The notes under the pieces were generated by a model. It ran no database searches and was not told where the DNA came from. It worked only from the letters and a program-made list of their open reading frames with translations. Of a DNA stretch of 19,322 nt, positions 1 to 8,913 are shown one piece after another. Both the position numbers and the translations under genes were made by a program. Positions within the stretch are counted from its first letter, which is position 1. Each line of letters opens with the position of its first letter. The stretch lies in contig CAYVXE010000086.1 in assembly GCA_964455375.1 (NCBI GenBank), positions 1-19,322 on the forward strand, given 5' to 3'. Source of the DNA: CAYVXE01 sp964455375 (GTDB lineage Bacteria > Zhuqueibacterota > Zhuqueibacteria > Oceanimicrobiales > Oceanimicrobiaceae).

Positions 1-116
1 TTGTGTTTGACGGTGAGCAACTCAGCAGCGGCATTTATTTTTATCGTCTGCAAGCGGCCAATGAACAGAACGCCAGAGCATTTACACAAACCCGTAAACT
101 AATGCTTTTAAAATAA
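1..116 (+). CDS. C-terminal end of a secreted protein with T9SS sorting tail (partial)
   Basis: An open frame enters from the left edge (first full codon at 3) and ends at a TAA at 114-116. Its 37 complete codons encode the last part of a type A sorting domain, including GEQLSSGIYFYRLQA and the ending KLMLLK. The same ending occurs in the genes ending at 1616 and 5074, so this is very likely the 3' end of a third secreted protein of the same group. In known T9SS systems this domain directs export across the outer membrane and is then removed or used for anchoring. The rest of the protein lies outside the window, so its function cannot be stated. Confidence 0.85.
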   Translation, partial: VFDGEQLSSGIYFYRLQAANEQNARAFTQTRKLMLLK

Positions 117-137
117 TCTCATCGTACCATAAGGAGT

Positions 138-164
138 ACCTAAAGTATTGATTTAGGTTTTCTT
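138..164 (+). terminator. Possible weak intrinsic terminator
   Basis: A perfect 7-bp stem (ACCTAAA at 138-144 with TTTAGGT at 152-158) and a 7-base loop are followed by TTTTCTT. The stem is AT-rich, so termination may be inefficient. It sits between the partial gene ending at 116 and the gene starting at 192. Confidence 0.4.
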
Positions 165-191
165 AAGGATAACGATGGAAAGGAGTGGTTG

Positions 192-1616
192 ATGAAATAC
201 ATCACCAGTTTTTTCGTGTTGTGCTGGTCAATCCTGGCCAGCGCTCAGCCCTTCACATTCATAAACATGTCGCATCCATCGCAAGGGATAGCCAATGCCT
301 CTGTCAGTGCGGACGCCGGCGATGATATATATGTGTTTTGGCAGGAGTCTTCCGGTACTCTCTATTACCGATTCTGGAATGGCGTCTTATGGAGCGAGGC
401 CATTTTGATCTCTGAAGGCCCTGATCTTTTTAAAGAACTGACGGCAACGTCTGTTGAGGATACCTGTTATCTTGCCTGGATTGAAGCGGGCGATTCCTCT
501 TCCGTGTTCTATAGAAAAGTGAAACAGCGATATGTGTCTGCAGCGGAAAAGCTGTACACCAGCGCGAACACCATTGCAAGATTGAAATGTGCACATAGCG
601 CTACACGACTCACCTTTGGCTGGCTGGAATCATCGATACAGGAAAGCCGGATAAGAGTAACTGACATCGGAGTTCCACCGCCCCAGACTGTCGCCTCGGA
701 TATCATTGATTATGGCGCTTACACTTTGGGCTATGATAGCGACGGCACATTGTGGGTTTTCTGGTTTGGATCCCGGCTCAATTATCGCATTCAGAAAAAC
801 ATCGGTATCTGGTCGGAGCCGGGCTTTATTCCGTTGGGGGATATCCCGGGCGCCATCACTGAACTTGACGCGCAATTTAATTCTGTTGAAAAACAATTTG
901 AGATTGTTTTCCCGGAACCTCAGCCTACTTGTGCCTGTAGCAACGCGCTTCTCTATGTCGCTGGGTATGATTCTGTCTGGACGCCAATAGAGGTAATCGT
1001 ACCGAGGGCCGGCAGTAGCGGTATTGGCGATATTTCGACGGTCTCGCATCCCAGTATTGCGATTTCGTCAAAGGGACAAACGACGGTGTTTCTGCAATAT
1101 CAGTATTCGTTTCCAGATCCGAGCAGAGATGAGGACAAGGTATATATGGTCAACCGATCAACAAATGGATGGGATATTCAAAACGATGTTTTCCCTGATT
1201 CGACTTCGCTATTAGATGTTGCTATTTCAGCCACTGATAGCCTGTTTTGTATTTTCCTTGAAAACGGTGACATCTATCTGGCTGGTAACGACAGAGTAAC
1301 CGATGTTCGTCGAACAACTGTGGAGGCGATTCCTGAAGGGTTTTCTCTGCGGCAGAATTATCCGAACCCGTTCAATCCGGTTACGAAAATCCAGTTCGCT
1401 TTACCTTTGCGCTCGAAGGTTACGCTGAGGGTTTACAATTTGCTGGGAGAAGCAGTATTGACACTAATAGATGGAGACATGCCTGCCGGCATACACACGT
1501 TTGTGTTTGATGGTGAGCAGCTCAGCAGCGGCATTTATTTTTACCGCCTGCAAGCAACCAATGCGCAGAATGTAAGCACTTTTACTCAAACCCGTAAATT
1601 GATGCTCTTGAAATAG
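192..1616 (+). CDS. Secreted protein with propeller-like body and T9SS type A sorting domain
   Basis: I chose ATG 192 rather than the TTG one codon earlier because AGGAG at 181-185 is 6 bases from the ATG but only 3 from the TTG. The 474-aa product starts with a signal peptide (about residues 1-18, cleavage after ASA). The body, about residues 25-370, has recurring short strands with aromatic residues, such as DDIYVFWQES, YYRFWNGVLWSE and GTLWVFWFGS. These resemble sialidase- or BNR-like propeller blades, but I recognise no catalytic set and no family. Residues about 380-474 are the sorting domain, with NYPNPFNPVTKI and an FlgD-Ig-like fold pattern. The protein is probably exported and surface-attached or released. 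Its 3' end is almost identical in DNA to that of the gene at 2303-5074. Exact function is unknown. Confidence 0.85.
   Translation: MKYITSFFVLCWSILASAQPFTFINMSHPSQGIANASVSADAGDDIYVFWQESSGTLYYRFWNGVLWSEAILISEGPDLFKELTATSVEDTCYLAWIEAGDSSSVFYRKVKQRYVSAAEKLYTSANTIARLKCAHSATRLTFGWLESSIQESRIRVTDIGVPPPQTVASDIIDYGAYTLGYDSDGTLWVFWFGSRLNYRIQKNIGIWSEPGFIPLGDIPGAITELDAQFNSVEKQFEIVFPEPQPTCACSNALLYVAGYDSVWTPIEVIVPRAGSSGIGDISTVSHPSIAISSKGQTTVFLQYQYSFPDPSRDEDKVYMVNRSTNGWDIQNDVFPDSTSLLDVAISATDSLFCIFLENGDIYLAGNDRVTDVRRTTVEAIPEGFSLRQNYPNPFNPVTKIQFALPLRSKVTLRVYNLLGEAVLTLIDGDMPAGIHTFVFDGEQLSSGIYFYRLQATNAQNVSTFTQTRKLMLLK
1330..1616 (+). repeat. Sorting-domain DNA repeat, copy 2
   Basis: This stretch encodes the sorting domain of the 192-1616 gene and is highly similar in DNA to 4788-5074. 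The last 116 bases also match 1-116. Over the first 70 bases of that final block (from 1501 here and 4959 in the other copy) I count 66 identities between these two copies. The upstream coding regions of the genes show no such similarity. Confidence 0.8.
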
Positions 1617-1670
1617 ACTTTAATAATCTTTGTTAGACAAAAGAAATCTGATCAAAATGGGGAGATGATA

Positions 1671-2246
1671 ATGAAAAAACATATAGCTTTTGTTTTTAAC
1701 ATATCCATATTACTTTTAATTCTATCTACCTGCTCTGTTAATTCTACTGATTTAGCCAAACGATATCCGACAATTTATAATACCCATAATGTAAAAGAAA
1801 TAGTCTCATTATATGCAGATGATGCTATTTTCGATGTACCCGGACATTTCTCGCTCACTGGGAAAAACCAAATACGCAACATTACACAATATGACAGTGT
1901 TCTAAATATTCAAATGGCTATAAACAATATTGCGGTGCATGGCGATACAGTGTTTTGCAATTTAACTGAAACGAATGATTGGCTAAAAACGGCCGAAATT
2001 GGCGAGGCTTTTTACAGAGTGAAATTTATTTTCTACAAAGGCTTAATTAAAGAACTTCGAGCGGAAGCCAAACCGGAAACGCAACAAGCTTTTAGCCAAA
2101 TATTACCCCCATTGATGAAGTGGGCAACTGAAAATAAGGCGGAGGTTATAACAGAAATGATGCCCGAAGGTAAATTTATTTATAAAGCTGAAAATGCCAG
2201 AAAAACTTTGACTCTTTTACGCTCATGGAAAGAAAGCTTGAAATAA
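1671..2246 (+). CDS. NTF2-like (SnoaL-type) probable lipoprotein
   Basis: The start chosen is ATG 1671, 6 bases after GGGGAG; an ATG at 1665 would be too close to that site. The product is 191 aa. Residues about 1-20 form a hydrophobic signal ending in ILSTC, an imperfect lipobox, so lipidation is likely but not certain. The following region has the look of a SnoaL/NTF2-like fold: a short helix, then VKEIVSLYADDAIFDVPG, a GK..IR segment and alternating strands. Such folds serve as binding pockets or small enzymes, and no substrate can be named here. The gene is noticeably more AT-rich than its neighbours: bases 1681-1800 contain about 27% G+C against roughly 45-50% around it. It has no sorting tail, unlike both flanking genes, which suggests a separate origin. 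Confidence 0.7.
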   Translation: MKKHIAFVFNISILLLILSTCSVNSTDLAKRYPTIYNTHNVKEIVSLYADDAIFDVPGHFSLTGKNQIRNITQYDSVLNIQMAINNIAVHGDTVFCNLTETNDWLKTAEIGEAFYRVKFIFYKGLIKELRAEAKPETQQAFSQILPPLMKWATENKAEVITEMMPEGKFIYKAENARKTLTLLRSWKESLK

Positions 2247-2302
2247 TAATTCATTTGAATTGATATTCTCTGACGATGGCAAATTAAAATGTGAGTGTTT
2301 AT

Positions 2303-5074
2303 ATGCGAAATAAATTATTTTTTCTGGCGATTCTTCTCTTATTTTCAGGAACAGATTATTCTTTCTGTCAACTGCAAAAATCAAACTCACAATCCTGGAA
2401 CTGGGCGCTTGCAGCGATCCCCATGGGTAACGACAAGGTCGAAGGCATTCTCATCGATCCCGGGGATGAAAATGTTTGGTATGTTTCTTCTATCGACTCG
2501 GGGCTCTACATTACACGTGACGCCGGGGCGACCTGGGAACATCCTTTGCAAGGCAGAGGTCTGGACCAGGAGGGGTTTCAAATCGATCCCGCCAATCCGA
2601 ACATCCTCTATGTCACGGTCTGGGACAAACTCTACCGATCGGCTGACAAGGGTCGCAATTGGCAGTTCCTCTACACATGTCCGGAGTACATTCGTTCGCT
2701 TTTAGTCAGTAGAACAGATCACGCTATTTACCTGGGGCCGCAAACCGACAACAATAACACACCCGGCATCTATAAATCAACCGACGGCGGGGCATCGTTC
2801 AAGCATCAGCCATTTGGCGTGTCCACGCACAATCTGATTTGCTGGGACATCGAAGAAGACCCCGTCAACGATATTTTGTACGTGCCTATAGAAATTGCCG
2901 ACCATCCACAGCCATATCATCCGCCTTTCTTTCGCTCCATGGACGGTGGCAAAACCTGGCAAAATATGTCCGGCACTCTGAACTGGCATGCGCTCAAGGT
3001 GCAGGTCGATTCGAGCAGTTCGGCAGTGTATTACCAGGTCGAAGGTGGGGCTCTGTATCGTTCTGCGAATTTCGGTCAGGACTGGCAATTGTTGCATTCC
3101 ACATTTTTCCTGAGCTTCCTCGTGGATCAGCAGAATCCGAATCGACTGTTTGGCGGCAGACCTGCCTCGACCACCGGCGGGGCTTACCTTTCGCTCGACA
3201 GCGGACACTCTTTTTTTGAAATCGGTCTTACCGGGCTGTCGGTGACTTCGGTAGCTCTCAACGCGTCGAATACGCAAATTTATGCGGTTGCCTACAACTC
3301 CGGCGTTTGGAAGGGGCACATTCCGGAGGACCTCGGCTCAGGGGTGCTGACTGTCACCAACACCAGCGATTCGGGTGCAAATACACTGCGCGAGGCCATC
3401 ACCTCGGCAAACAGAAATCCAGACCCGGACAGCATCCGGTTTGCGATTCCGAAAAGCGATCCCGGTTATGAACCGCAGACCGGCGGCTGGCGTATTCGTG
3501 TCCTCAATGCGTTGCCTGACATTACCGACGCTGGTCTGGTGATCGATGGTAGCAGTCAAAACGAATTTACAGGCGAAGACAGTAATCCTGCTGGCCCTGA
3601 GATTATTATCGACGGCAGCGCCGCAGGTGATTTTACGATTGCCTTCAATATTTTGACATCTGACGTTGAAATAAGGCAATTATGCATAAACAGCTTTGGC
3701 GATCGCGGTATTTTCATGTTCGGGGAAAATACGCGGGGGAATACGATAACGGGTTGTTACATCGGCACGGATGCTACGGGTAAAACAGCAAAACCAAATG
3801 CTACCGGGATTTTTATTCAGGGCACCGCGGCCAACACCATTACCGGCAACCTGATTTCCGGCAACCATGCGTATGGAATATATATCATGGGTGCGGCGGC
3901 TCAGAACAACGTCATCCTTGGTAATTTGATCGGGACGGATATTTCAGGGACGGTCGCCTTGGGCAACGGCCGGGTCGGGATTTCGATCAACTGTGATAAC
4001 AATATCATCGGCGGAAGCAGTGAGGGCGAACGCAACATCGTTTCAGGTAACGGCAACGATGGCATTGAAGTCAGCGGCGATGGCAACATTATAAAAGGCA
4101 ACTATATTGGTTCGGGTATAAGCGCAACGGGCATGCTAGGCAACAAGTGGAATGGCATCATGTTCTGGTCGGGAAACGGTAATATCATCGGAGGTCAGGA
4201 ACCCGGCGAATCGAACATCATTACCAGCAACACGTATTCGGGCATTTCTGTTGGACCTGCCTCCGGGACACAAATAATCGGTAATTACATTGGTACTGAT
4301 TTCTCGGGCACACACAATATGGGAAATGATCTTCAGGGTATCGAATTGTTTGATGGCGCAAACAACACAAATGTGGGGCCGGGCAATGTCATCGCATTTA
4401 ACAACATAGGTATTCAGGTTTACGGAGACAGCAGCCTTCAGAATACAATTACTCAGAATTCCATAACAGCAAATGACGGATATGGCATTGAAAACGAATC
4501 TGGCGGCAATGAAAGCTTGCCATCGCCGGTAATTATTGAGATCAAAAACGGAATCGTTACGGGCACTGCACCACCAGGTTCTATCGTTGAAATCCTTTCT
4601 GATAATAACGATGAAGGTAAAATTTATGAAGGCATGACCATGGCAGACGGCAGCGGCAATTTCCAATGGAATGGCACGCCCACCGGACCTTTTGTGACCG
4701 CCACAGCAACCGATACAGCAGGTAACACCTCGGAATTCAGCCAGCCCATGAACGTCACCTCGGTTGCAGAGACGACTGAATCGATCATCCCAAAGGAATT
4801 CAGTCTGAGTCAGAATTATCCGAATCCATTTAATCCGGTTACGAAAATTAGGTTCGCATTGCCTGCCCGCTCAAAAGTAACCCTGAAGGTTTACAATTTG
4901 CTGGGGGAAGCGGTGCTAACGCTGATAGATGGAGACATACCTGCAGGCATACACACGCTTGTGTTTGACGGTGAGCAACTCAGCAGCGGTATTTATTTTT
5001 ACCGTCTGCAAGCAACCAATGCGCAGAACGCACGGACCTTTACACAAACCTGTAAATTGACACTTTTGAAATAG
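2303..5074 (+). CDS. Large secreted mosaic protein: BNR propeller, beta-helix, Ig-like domain, T9SS tail
   Basis: An in-frame GTG at 2291 is possible, but ATG 2303 places the signal peptide (MRNKLFFLAILLLFSG) at the N-terminus and has a weak GTGAG seven bases before it. The 923-aa product shows six BNR or sortilin-like blades with the S.D.G.TW pattern at about residues 69-78, 111-120, 157-166, 210-219, 252-261 and 295-304. Next comes a CSLREAI-type entry segment (TVTNTSDSGANTLREAI, about 350-366). A parallel beta-helix follows at about 430-740, with recurring GNxIGTDxSGT turns and GNxI..N rungs. An Ig-like domain (about 745-825) and the sorting domain (about 828-923) complete it. Such proteins are usually adhesins or carbohydrate-binding surface proteins. 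No lyase active site is evident, so enzymatic activity is unproven. The hairpin at 5098-5132 follows the gene. Confidence 0.88.
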   Translation: MRNKLFFLAILLLFSGTDYSFCQLQKSNSQSWNWALAAIPMGNDKVEGILIDPGDENVWYVSSIDSGLYITRDAGATWEHPLQGRGLDQEGFQIDPANPNILYVTVWDKLYRSADKGRNWQFLYTCPEYIRSLLVSRTDHAIYLGPQTDNNNTPGIYKSTDGGASFKHQPFGVSTHNLICWDIEEDPVNDILYVPIEIADHPQPYHPPFFRSMDGGKTWQNMSGTLNWHALKVQVDSSSSAVYYQVEGGALYRSANFGQDWQLLHSTFFLSFLVDQQNPNRLFGGRPASTTGGAYLSLDSGHSFFEIGLTGLSVTSVALNASNTQIYAVAYNSGVWKGHIPEDLGSGVLTVTNTSDSGANTLREAITSANRNPDPDSIRFAIPKSDPGYEPQTGGWRIRVLNALPDITDAGLVIDGSSQNEFTGEDSNPAGPEIIIDGSAAGDFTIAFNILTSDVEIRQLCINSFGDRGIFMFGENTRGNTITGCYIGTDATGKTAKPNATGIFIQGTAANTITGNLISGNHAYGIYIMGAAAQNNVILGNLIGTDISGTVALGNGRVGISINCDNNIIGGSSEGERNIVSGNGNDGIEVSGDGNIIKGNYIGSGISATGMLGNKWNGIMFWSGNGNIIGGQEPGESNIITSNTYSGISVGPASGTQIIGNYIGTDFSGTHNMGNDLQGIELFDGANNTNVGPGNVIAFNNIGIQVYGDSSLQNTITQNSITANDGYGIENESGGNESLPSPVIIEIKNGIVTGTAPPGSIVEILSDNNDEGKIYEGMTMADGSGNFQWNGTPTGPFVTATATDTAGNTSEFSQPMNVTSVAETTESIIPKEFSLSQNYPNPFNPVTKIRFALPARSKVTLKVYNLLGEAVLTLIDGDIPAGIHTLVFDGEQLSSGIYFYRLQATNAQNARTFTQTCKLTLLK
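4788..5074 (+). repeat. Sorting-domain DNA repeat, copy 3
   Basis: This stretch encodes the sorting domain of the 2303-5074 gene and is highly similar to 1330-1616. Its last 116 bases match 1-116 with 64 of the first 70 positions identical. All three copies end at the stop codon with the same spacing. Confidence 0.8.
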
Positions 5075-5097
5075 GTTCGATGGTTATGAGGAGGCGC

Positions 5098-5132
5098 CAG
5101 AAGGTAACCTTTGCAAAAAAGGTTGCCTTCTG
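5098..5132. terminator. Long hairpin between convergent genes, likely bidirectional terminator
   Basis: A 15-position stem (5098-5112 with 5118-5132, one T-G mismatch that can wobble) surrounds a 5-base loop. It lies between the stop of the 2303-5074 gene and the stop of metH. No long T-run follows on either strand, so it may act as a transcript-end stabiliser as much as a classical intrinsic terminator. Confidence 0.65.
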
Positions 5133-5140
5133 AGCGTTTG

Positions 5141-8100
5141 TCAGTCTTGCAGGTTCGGCCGCAGCCATTTGCTTACGTCTTCAATACTCATTCCTTTGCG
5201 GGTGGCATAATTTTCCACCTGGTCTTTGCCAATCTTGCCTACTGAAAAGTACTTCGCCTGCGGATGCGCAAAGTACAAGCCGCTGACCGAAGCAGCCGGG
5301 TACATGGCAAACGATTCGGTTAAGGTGATGTAGGTATTTTTTTCCACATCGAGCAGATTCCAAATGAGCTGTTTTTCCGTGTGGTCGGGACAGGCCGGAT
5401 AGCCCGGCGCCGGACGGATGCCCTGGTAACGTTCTTTGATCAACTCGTCGTTGCCAAAGTTCTCATTTCCGGCGTAACCCCAGAGATCGGTACGTACTTT
5501 CTGGTGTAGAAGCTCGGCAAAAGCTTCAGCGAGACGGTCGGCCAGCGCTTTGGCTAAAATGCTGGCGTAGTCATCGTGTTCTTTCTGAAACTCTGCAACC
5601 AGCTTTTCCAACCCAAGTCCGGTGGTGACCGCAAACATTCCGATGCTGTCAGGGAGTCCGCTTTCTTTGGGAGCAATGAAGTCAGCCAGCGCCAGATTGG
5701 GGTTGCCTCCCGTCTTCTTGCTCTGTTGGCGCAGGGTGTGCAGTGTGGTTAAAACCTGATTCCGTTGCCTGTCTGCATAGATTTCGATGTCGTCATCCAC
5801 AGCATTTGCAGGGAACAAACCCACCACACCGTTCGCGGTTAACCGGTGATTCCCGATGATTTCATCCAGAAGTTTATTGGCGTCATCGAACAGTTTTTGG
5901 GCTTCGTGACCGACACGGTCATCTTTAAAGATGGCGGGAAATTTTCCGGGCAGTTCCCAGGTGGAAAAGAACGGTGTCCAATCGATGTACTGTCGGAGTT
6001 CTTCCAGGGAATGATTTTTGAAAAGCGTCATTCCAGATTTTCTGGGCGCGTAAATGTCGGAGGCTTTCCAATCAATTTTTAATTTATTCTCTCTGGCCTG
6101 ATTCAGGGTTAAATAATTTTTTGCCGCGGTTTTTCTCCGATGTGCCTGCCGCAGGTCTTCATATTCCGCTCTGCTTTGTTTAATGAAAGACGCCTTGTTC
6201 TCTTCATTCATTAAATTATTTACCACCGTTACGCCGCGGGAAGCATCGAGCACGTGAATGGTGGCGCCCGAATAGTGGGGTTCAATTTTTACCGCGGTAT
6301 GAATGCGGGAAGTGGTTGCGCCACCGATGAGTAAAGGAACGTTGAATCCTAACCGTTCCATTTCCGCTGCATCGTGTACCATTTCATCCAGTGACGGCGT
6401 GATAAGTCCGCTCAATCCGATGATATCCACGTTTTCTTTACGGGCGGTTTCCAGGATCTTTTCAATGGGAACCATGACGCCCAAATCGATGATCTCGTAA
6501 TTGTTACAGGCCAGCACCACGCCGACGATGTTTTTGCCGATGTCGTGCACGTCTCCTTTTACCGTGGCCAGCAGAACTTTTGCTCTCGGTTTTGCATCTC
6601 CGGATTTCGCTTTTTCGGCTTCGATGTACGGGATGAGGTAGGCTACGGCCTTTTTCATGACCCGGGCGCTTTTCACCACTTGCGGCAGGAACATTTTGCC
6701 GGAACCAAACAGATCGCCAACCACATTCATGCCGGCCATCAGCGGCCCTTCGATGACTTCCAGTGACATCGCATAATGCTGCCGGGCCTCTTCGGTATCT
6801 TCCTCGATGTACTCAACGATGCCTTTGATAAGTGCGTGTTTCAGGCGTTCTTCGAAGCTGCTGTTGCGCCATTCTGCGGTTTTTTCTTCTTCGACGCCGG
6901 TGCTTTTGATCTTTTCCGCAAACTCCACCAGACGTTCGGTGGCATCTGGTCGCCGGTTGAGCAGCACGTCCTCCACCAACTCCAGTAAATCTTTTGGAAT
7001 CTCTTCATAAATTTCCAACTGTCCGGCGTTGACGATTCCCATATCCATGCCCGCCTGAATGGTGTGAAAGAGAAACGCGGCGTGCATGGCCTCACGTACG
7101 CGGTTGTTGCCGCGAAATGAAAAGGAAATGTTGCTGACGCCGCCGCTTACCTGCGCGTGCGGCAAATTTTCTTTGATCCACTTCGTTGCTCGAATGTAAT
7201 CCACCGCATAATGATTATGTTCTTCGAGCCCGGTAGCAACGGTTAAAATATTCGGATCGAAAATGATGTCCTGTGGAGGAAAGCCGATTTCTTCCGTGAG
7301 AATTTTATAAGCCCGCTGGCAGATGTTAATTCTTTGTTCATAGGTGGTCGCCTGTCCCTGTTCATCAAATGCCATAACGATCACCGCCGCGCCGTACTCG
7401 AGAATTTTCCGGGCGTGCTCGCGAAACACCTCTTCCCCTTCCTTCAGACTGATGGAATTGACTACGCCTTTTCCCTGAATGCAGCGCAACCCGGCTTCGA
7501 TGACCGACCATTTTGATGAATCCAGCATGATGGGTACCCGGGCGATTTCCGGTTCTGTGGACAGCAGATTGAGGAATGTCACCATGGCGGCTTCGGAGTC
7601 CAGCATGCCTTCGTCCATGTTAATGTCGATGATCTGGGCGCCGTTTTCCACCTGCTGACGCGCCACCGACAGCGCCTCTTCGAAATTTCCTTCTGTGATC
7701 AGGCGTGCAAACTTGCGCGAGCCGGCCACATTCGTGCGTTCACCCACGTTCACAAAGTTGGTGTCTTCGGTGACCACCAGCGGCTCCAGACCGCTGAGAC
7801 GCAGGTAAGGTTTGCGCACAGGTGTTTTCCTGGGGGAGTGTTGTTGCGCCACTTCGGCGATGGCTTCGATGTGCTCCGGCGTCGTGCCGCAACAGCCGCC
7901 CACCAGATTGACGAAGCCGCTTTGCGCAAAGTCGGCGATCTGTGAAGCCATCATTTCCGGCGTTTCGTCGTATCCCCCGAATTCATTGGGTAGTCCGGCA
8001 TTCGGGTATACACTGGTAAAACAAGAGGCCACTCGTGACAATTCCGCGATAAACGGTCGCATCTGTGCGGGACCCAGCGCACAGTTTAGTCCCACGCTCA

Positions 8101-8824
8101 AAAGGTTTTTTGTGTGTGATACGGAAATCCAGAAAGCTTCCGTGGTCTGGCCGGAAAGGGTTCGGCCGCTGGCATCCACGATGGTTCCCGAGATCATCAC
8201 CGGCAGGTGTTTGCCGCTGTGGGCGAAATACTCGGAAATCGCATAAATGGCAGCCTTGGCATTGAGAGTGTCGAAAATGGTTTCCACTAAAAGGAGGTCC
8301 ACACCGCCGTCCACGAGACCGCGCACCTGTTCGGAGTATGCATTTGCCATATCTGCAAAAGTGACGGCACGAAAGCCCGGGTCATTCACGTCCGGGGACA
8401 TGGAGAGGGTCTTGTTGGTTGGTCCGAGCGCGCCGGCGACGAAACGCGGCTTGTCAGGCGTTCGGGCAGTGACCTCGTCGGCTGCTGCTCTGGCGATTCG
8501 TGCTGACGTACGATTGATGTCGTAAACGTGAGTCTCCGTGTGATAGTCGGCCTGAGAAATGGACGTACCGTTGAATGTGTTGGTCTCGATGATGTCGGCG
8601 CCGACGTTTAGAAACGCATGGTGAATCTCTTTGATGACTTCCGGCTGTGTGATGGAGAGTAAATCGTTGTTGCCCTTCAGAGGATGTGCATGATCTTTGA
8701 ATTGCTCGCCGCTGAAATCTTCTTCGCTGAGTTTATAGCGCTGAATCATGGTGCCCATGGCCCCATCGATGACCATGATGCGTTGATTTAAAATGTCCTG
8801 TAGATTTTTGTAGATATTGTTCAT
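5141..8824 (-). CDS. metH: Cobalamin-dependent methionine synthase
   Basis: MetH transfers the methyl group of 5-methyltetrahydrofolate through methylcobalamin to homocysteine, making methionine in the cytoplasm. The 1227-aa product matches the full length of the E. coli enzyme. The homocysteine domain (about 1-325) has zinc ligands C248, C311 and C312. The folate domain (about 355-615) starts at FVNVGERTNVAGSR. A helical cap (about 655-735) precedes the cobalamin domain (about 745-880), which has DVHDIG with the cobalt-binding H760. The AdoMet reactivation domain (about 900-1227) holds RPAPGYPACPDH at 1137-1148. All modules and key residues appear intact. The start has an AGGG seven to eight bases upstream. 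The gene is preceded by its own probable promoter at 8885-8913, so it is probably transcribed alone. I see no B12-box or SAM riboswitch in the short leader. Confidence 0.97.
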   Translation of the reverse strand: MNNIYKNLQDILNQRIMVIDGAMGTMIQRYKLSEEDFSGEQFKDHAHPLKGNNDLLSITQPEVIKEIHHAFLNVGADIIETNTFNGTSISQADYHTETHVYDINRTSARIARAAADEVTARTPDKPRFVAGALGPTNKTLSMSPDVNDPGFRAVTFADMANAYSEQVRGLVDGGVDLLLVETIFDTLNAKAAIYAISEYFAHSGKHLPVMISGTIVDASGRTLSGQTTEAFWISVSHTKNLLSVGLNCALGPAQMRPFIAELSRVASCFTSVYPNAGLPNEFGGYDETPEMMASQIADFAQSGFVNLVGGCCGTTPEHIEAIAEVAQQHSPRKTPVRKPYLRLSGLEPLVVTEDTNFVNVGERTNVAGSRKFARLITEGNFEEALSVARQQVENGAQIIDINMDEGMLDSEAAMVTFLNLLSTEPEIARVPIMLDSSKWSVIEAGLRCIQGKGVVNSISLKEGEEVFREHARKILEYGAAVIVMAFDEQGQATTYEQRINICQRAYKILTEEIGFPPQDIIFDPNILTVATGLEEHNHYAVDYIRATKWIKENLPHAQVSGGVSNISFSFRGNNRVREAMHAAFLFHTIQAGMDMGIVNAGQLEIYEEIPKDLLELVEDVLLNRRPDATERLVEFAEKIKSTGVEEEKTAEWRNSSFEERLKHALIKGIVEYIEEDTEEARQHYAMSLEVIEGPLMAGMNVVGDLFGSGKMFLPQVVKSARVMKKAVAYLIPYIEAEKAKSGDAKPRAKVLLATVKGDVHDIGKNIVGVVLACNNYEIIDLGVMVPIEKILETARKENVDIIGLSGLITPSLDEMVHDAAEMERLGFNVPLLIGGATTSRIHTAVKIEPHYSGATIHVLDASRGVTVVNNLMNEENKASFIKQSRAEYEDLRQAHRRKTAAKNYLTLNQARENKLKIDWKASDIYAPRKSGMTLFKNHSLEELRQYIDWTPFFSTWELPGKFPAIFKDDRVGHEAQKLFDDANKLLDEIIGNHRLTANGVVGLFPANAVDDDIEIYADRQRNQVLTTLHTLRQQSKKTGGNPNLALADFIAPKESGLPDSIGMFAVTTGLGLEKLVAEFQKEHDDYASILAKALADRLAEAFAELLHQKVRTDLWGYAGNENFGNDELIKERYQGIRPAPGYPACPDHTEKQLIWNLLDVEKNTYITLTESFAMYPAASVSGLYFAHPQAKYFSVGKIGKDQVENYATRKGMSIEDVSKWLRPNLQD

Positions 8825-8884
8825 CTGTTACCCTGATGAAATTTATTGAAAAGAATTAAATGTTTCGCCAAAATTTAAGGAGTA

Positions 8885-8913
8885 AATATATGAAATCCAA
8901 GGGATTTAAACAA
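8885..8913 (-). promoter_or_regulatory. Probable sigma-70-like promoter of metH with dyad in the spacer
   Basis: On the minus strand, TTGTTT (8913-8908) is 17 bases from TATATT (8890-8885), about 60 bases upstream of the metH ATG. The spacer contains a perfect inverted repeat, AAATCC-AAG-GGATTT (8893-8907), well placed for a repressor. Which regulator would bind is unknown. Confidence 0.5.

Noticed and set aside
630..1049. Long frames antisense or out of frame within the secreted-protein genes
   Set aside because: They lie wholly inside well-supported genes, lack start signals and have compositions typical of shadow frames.
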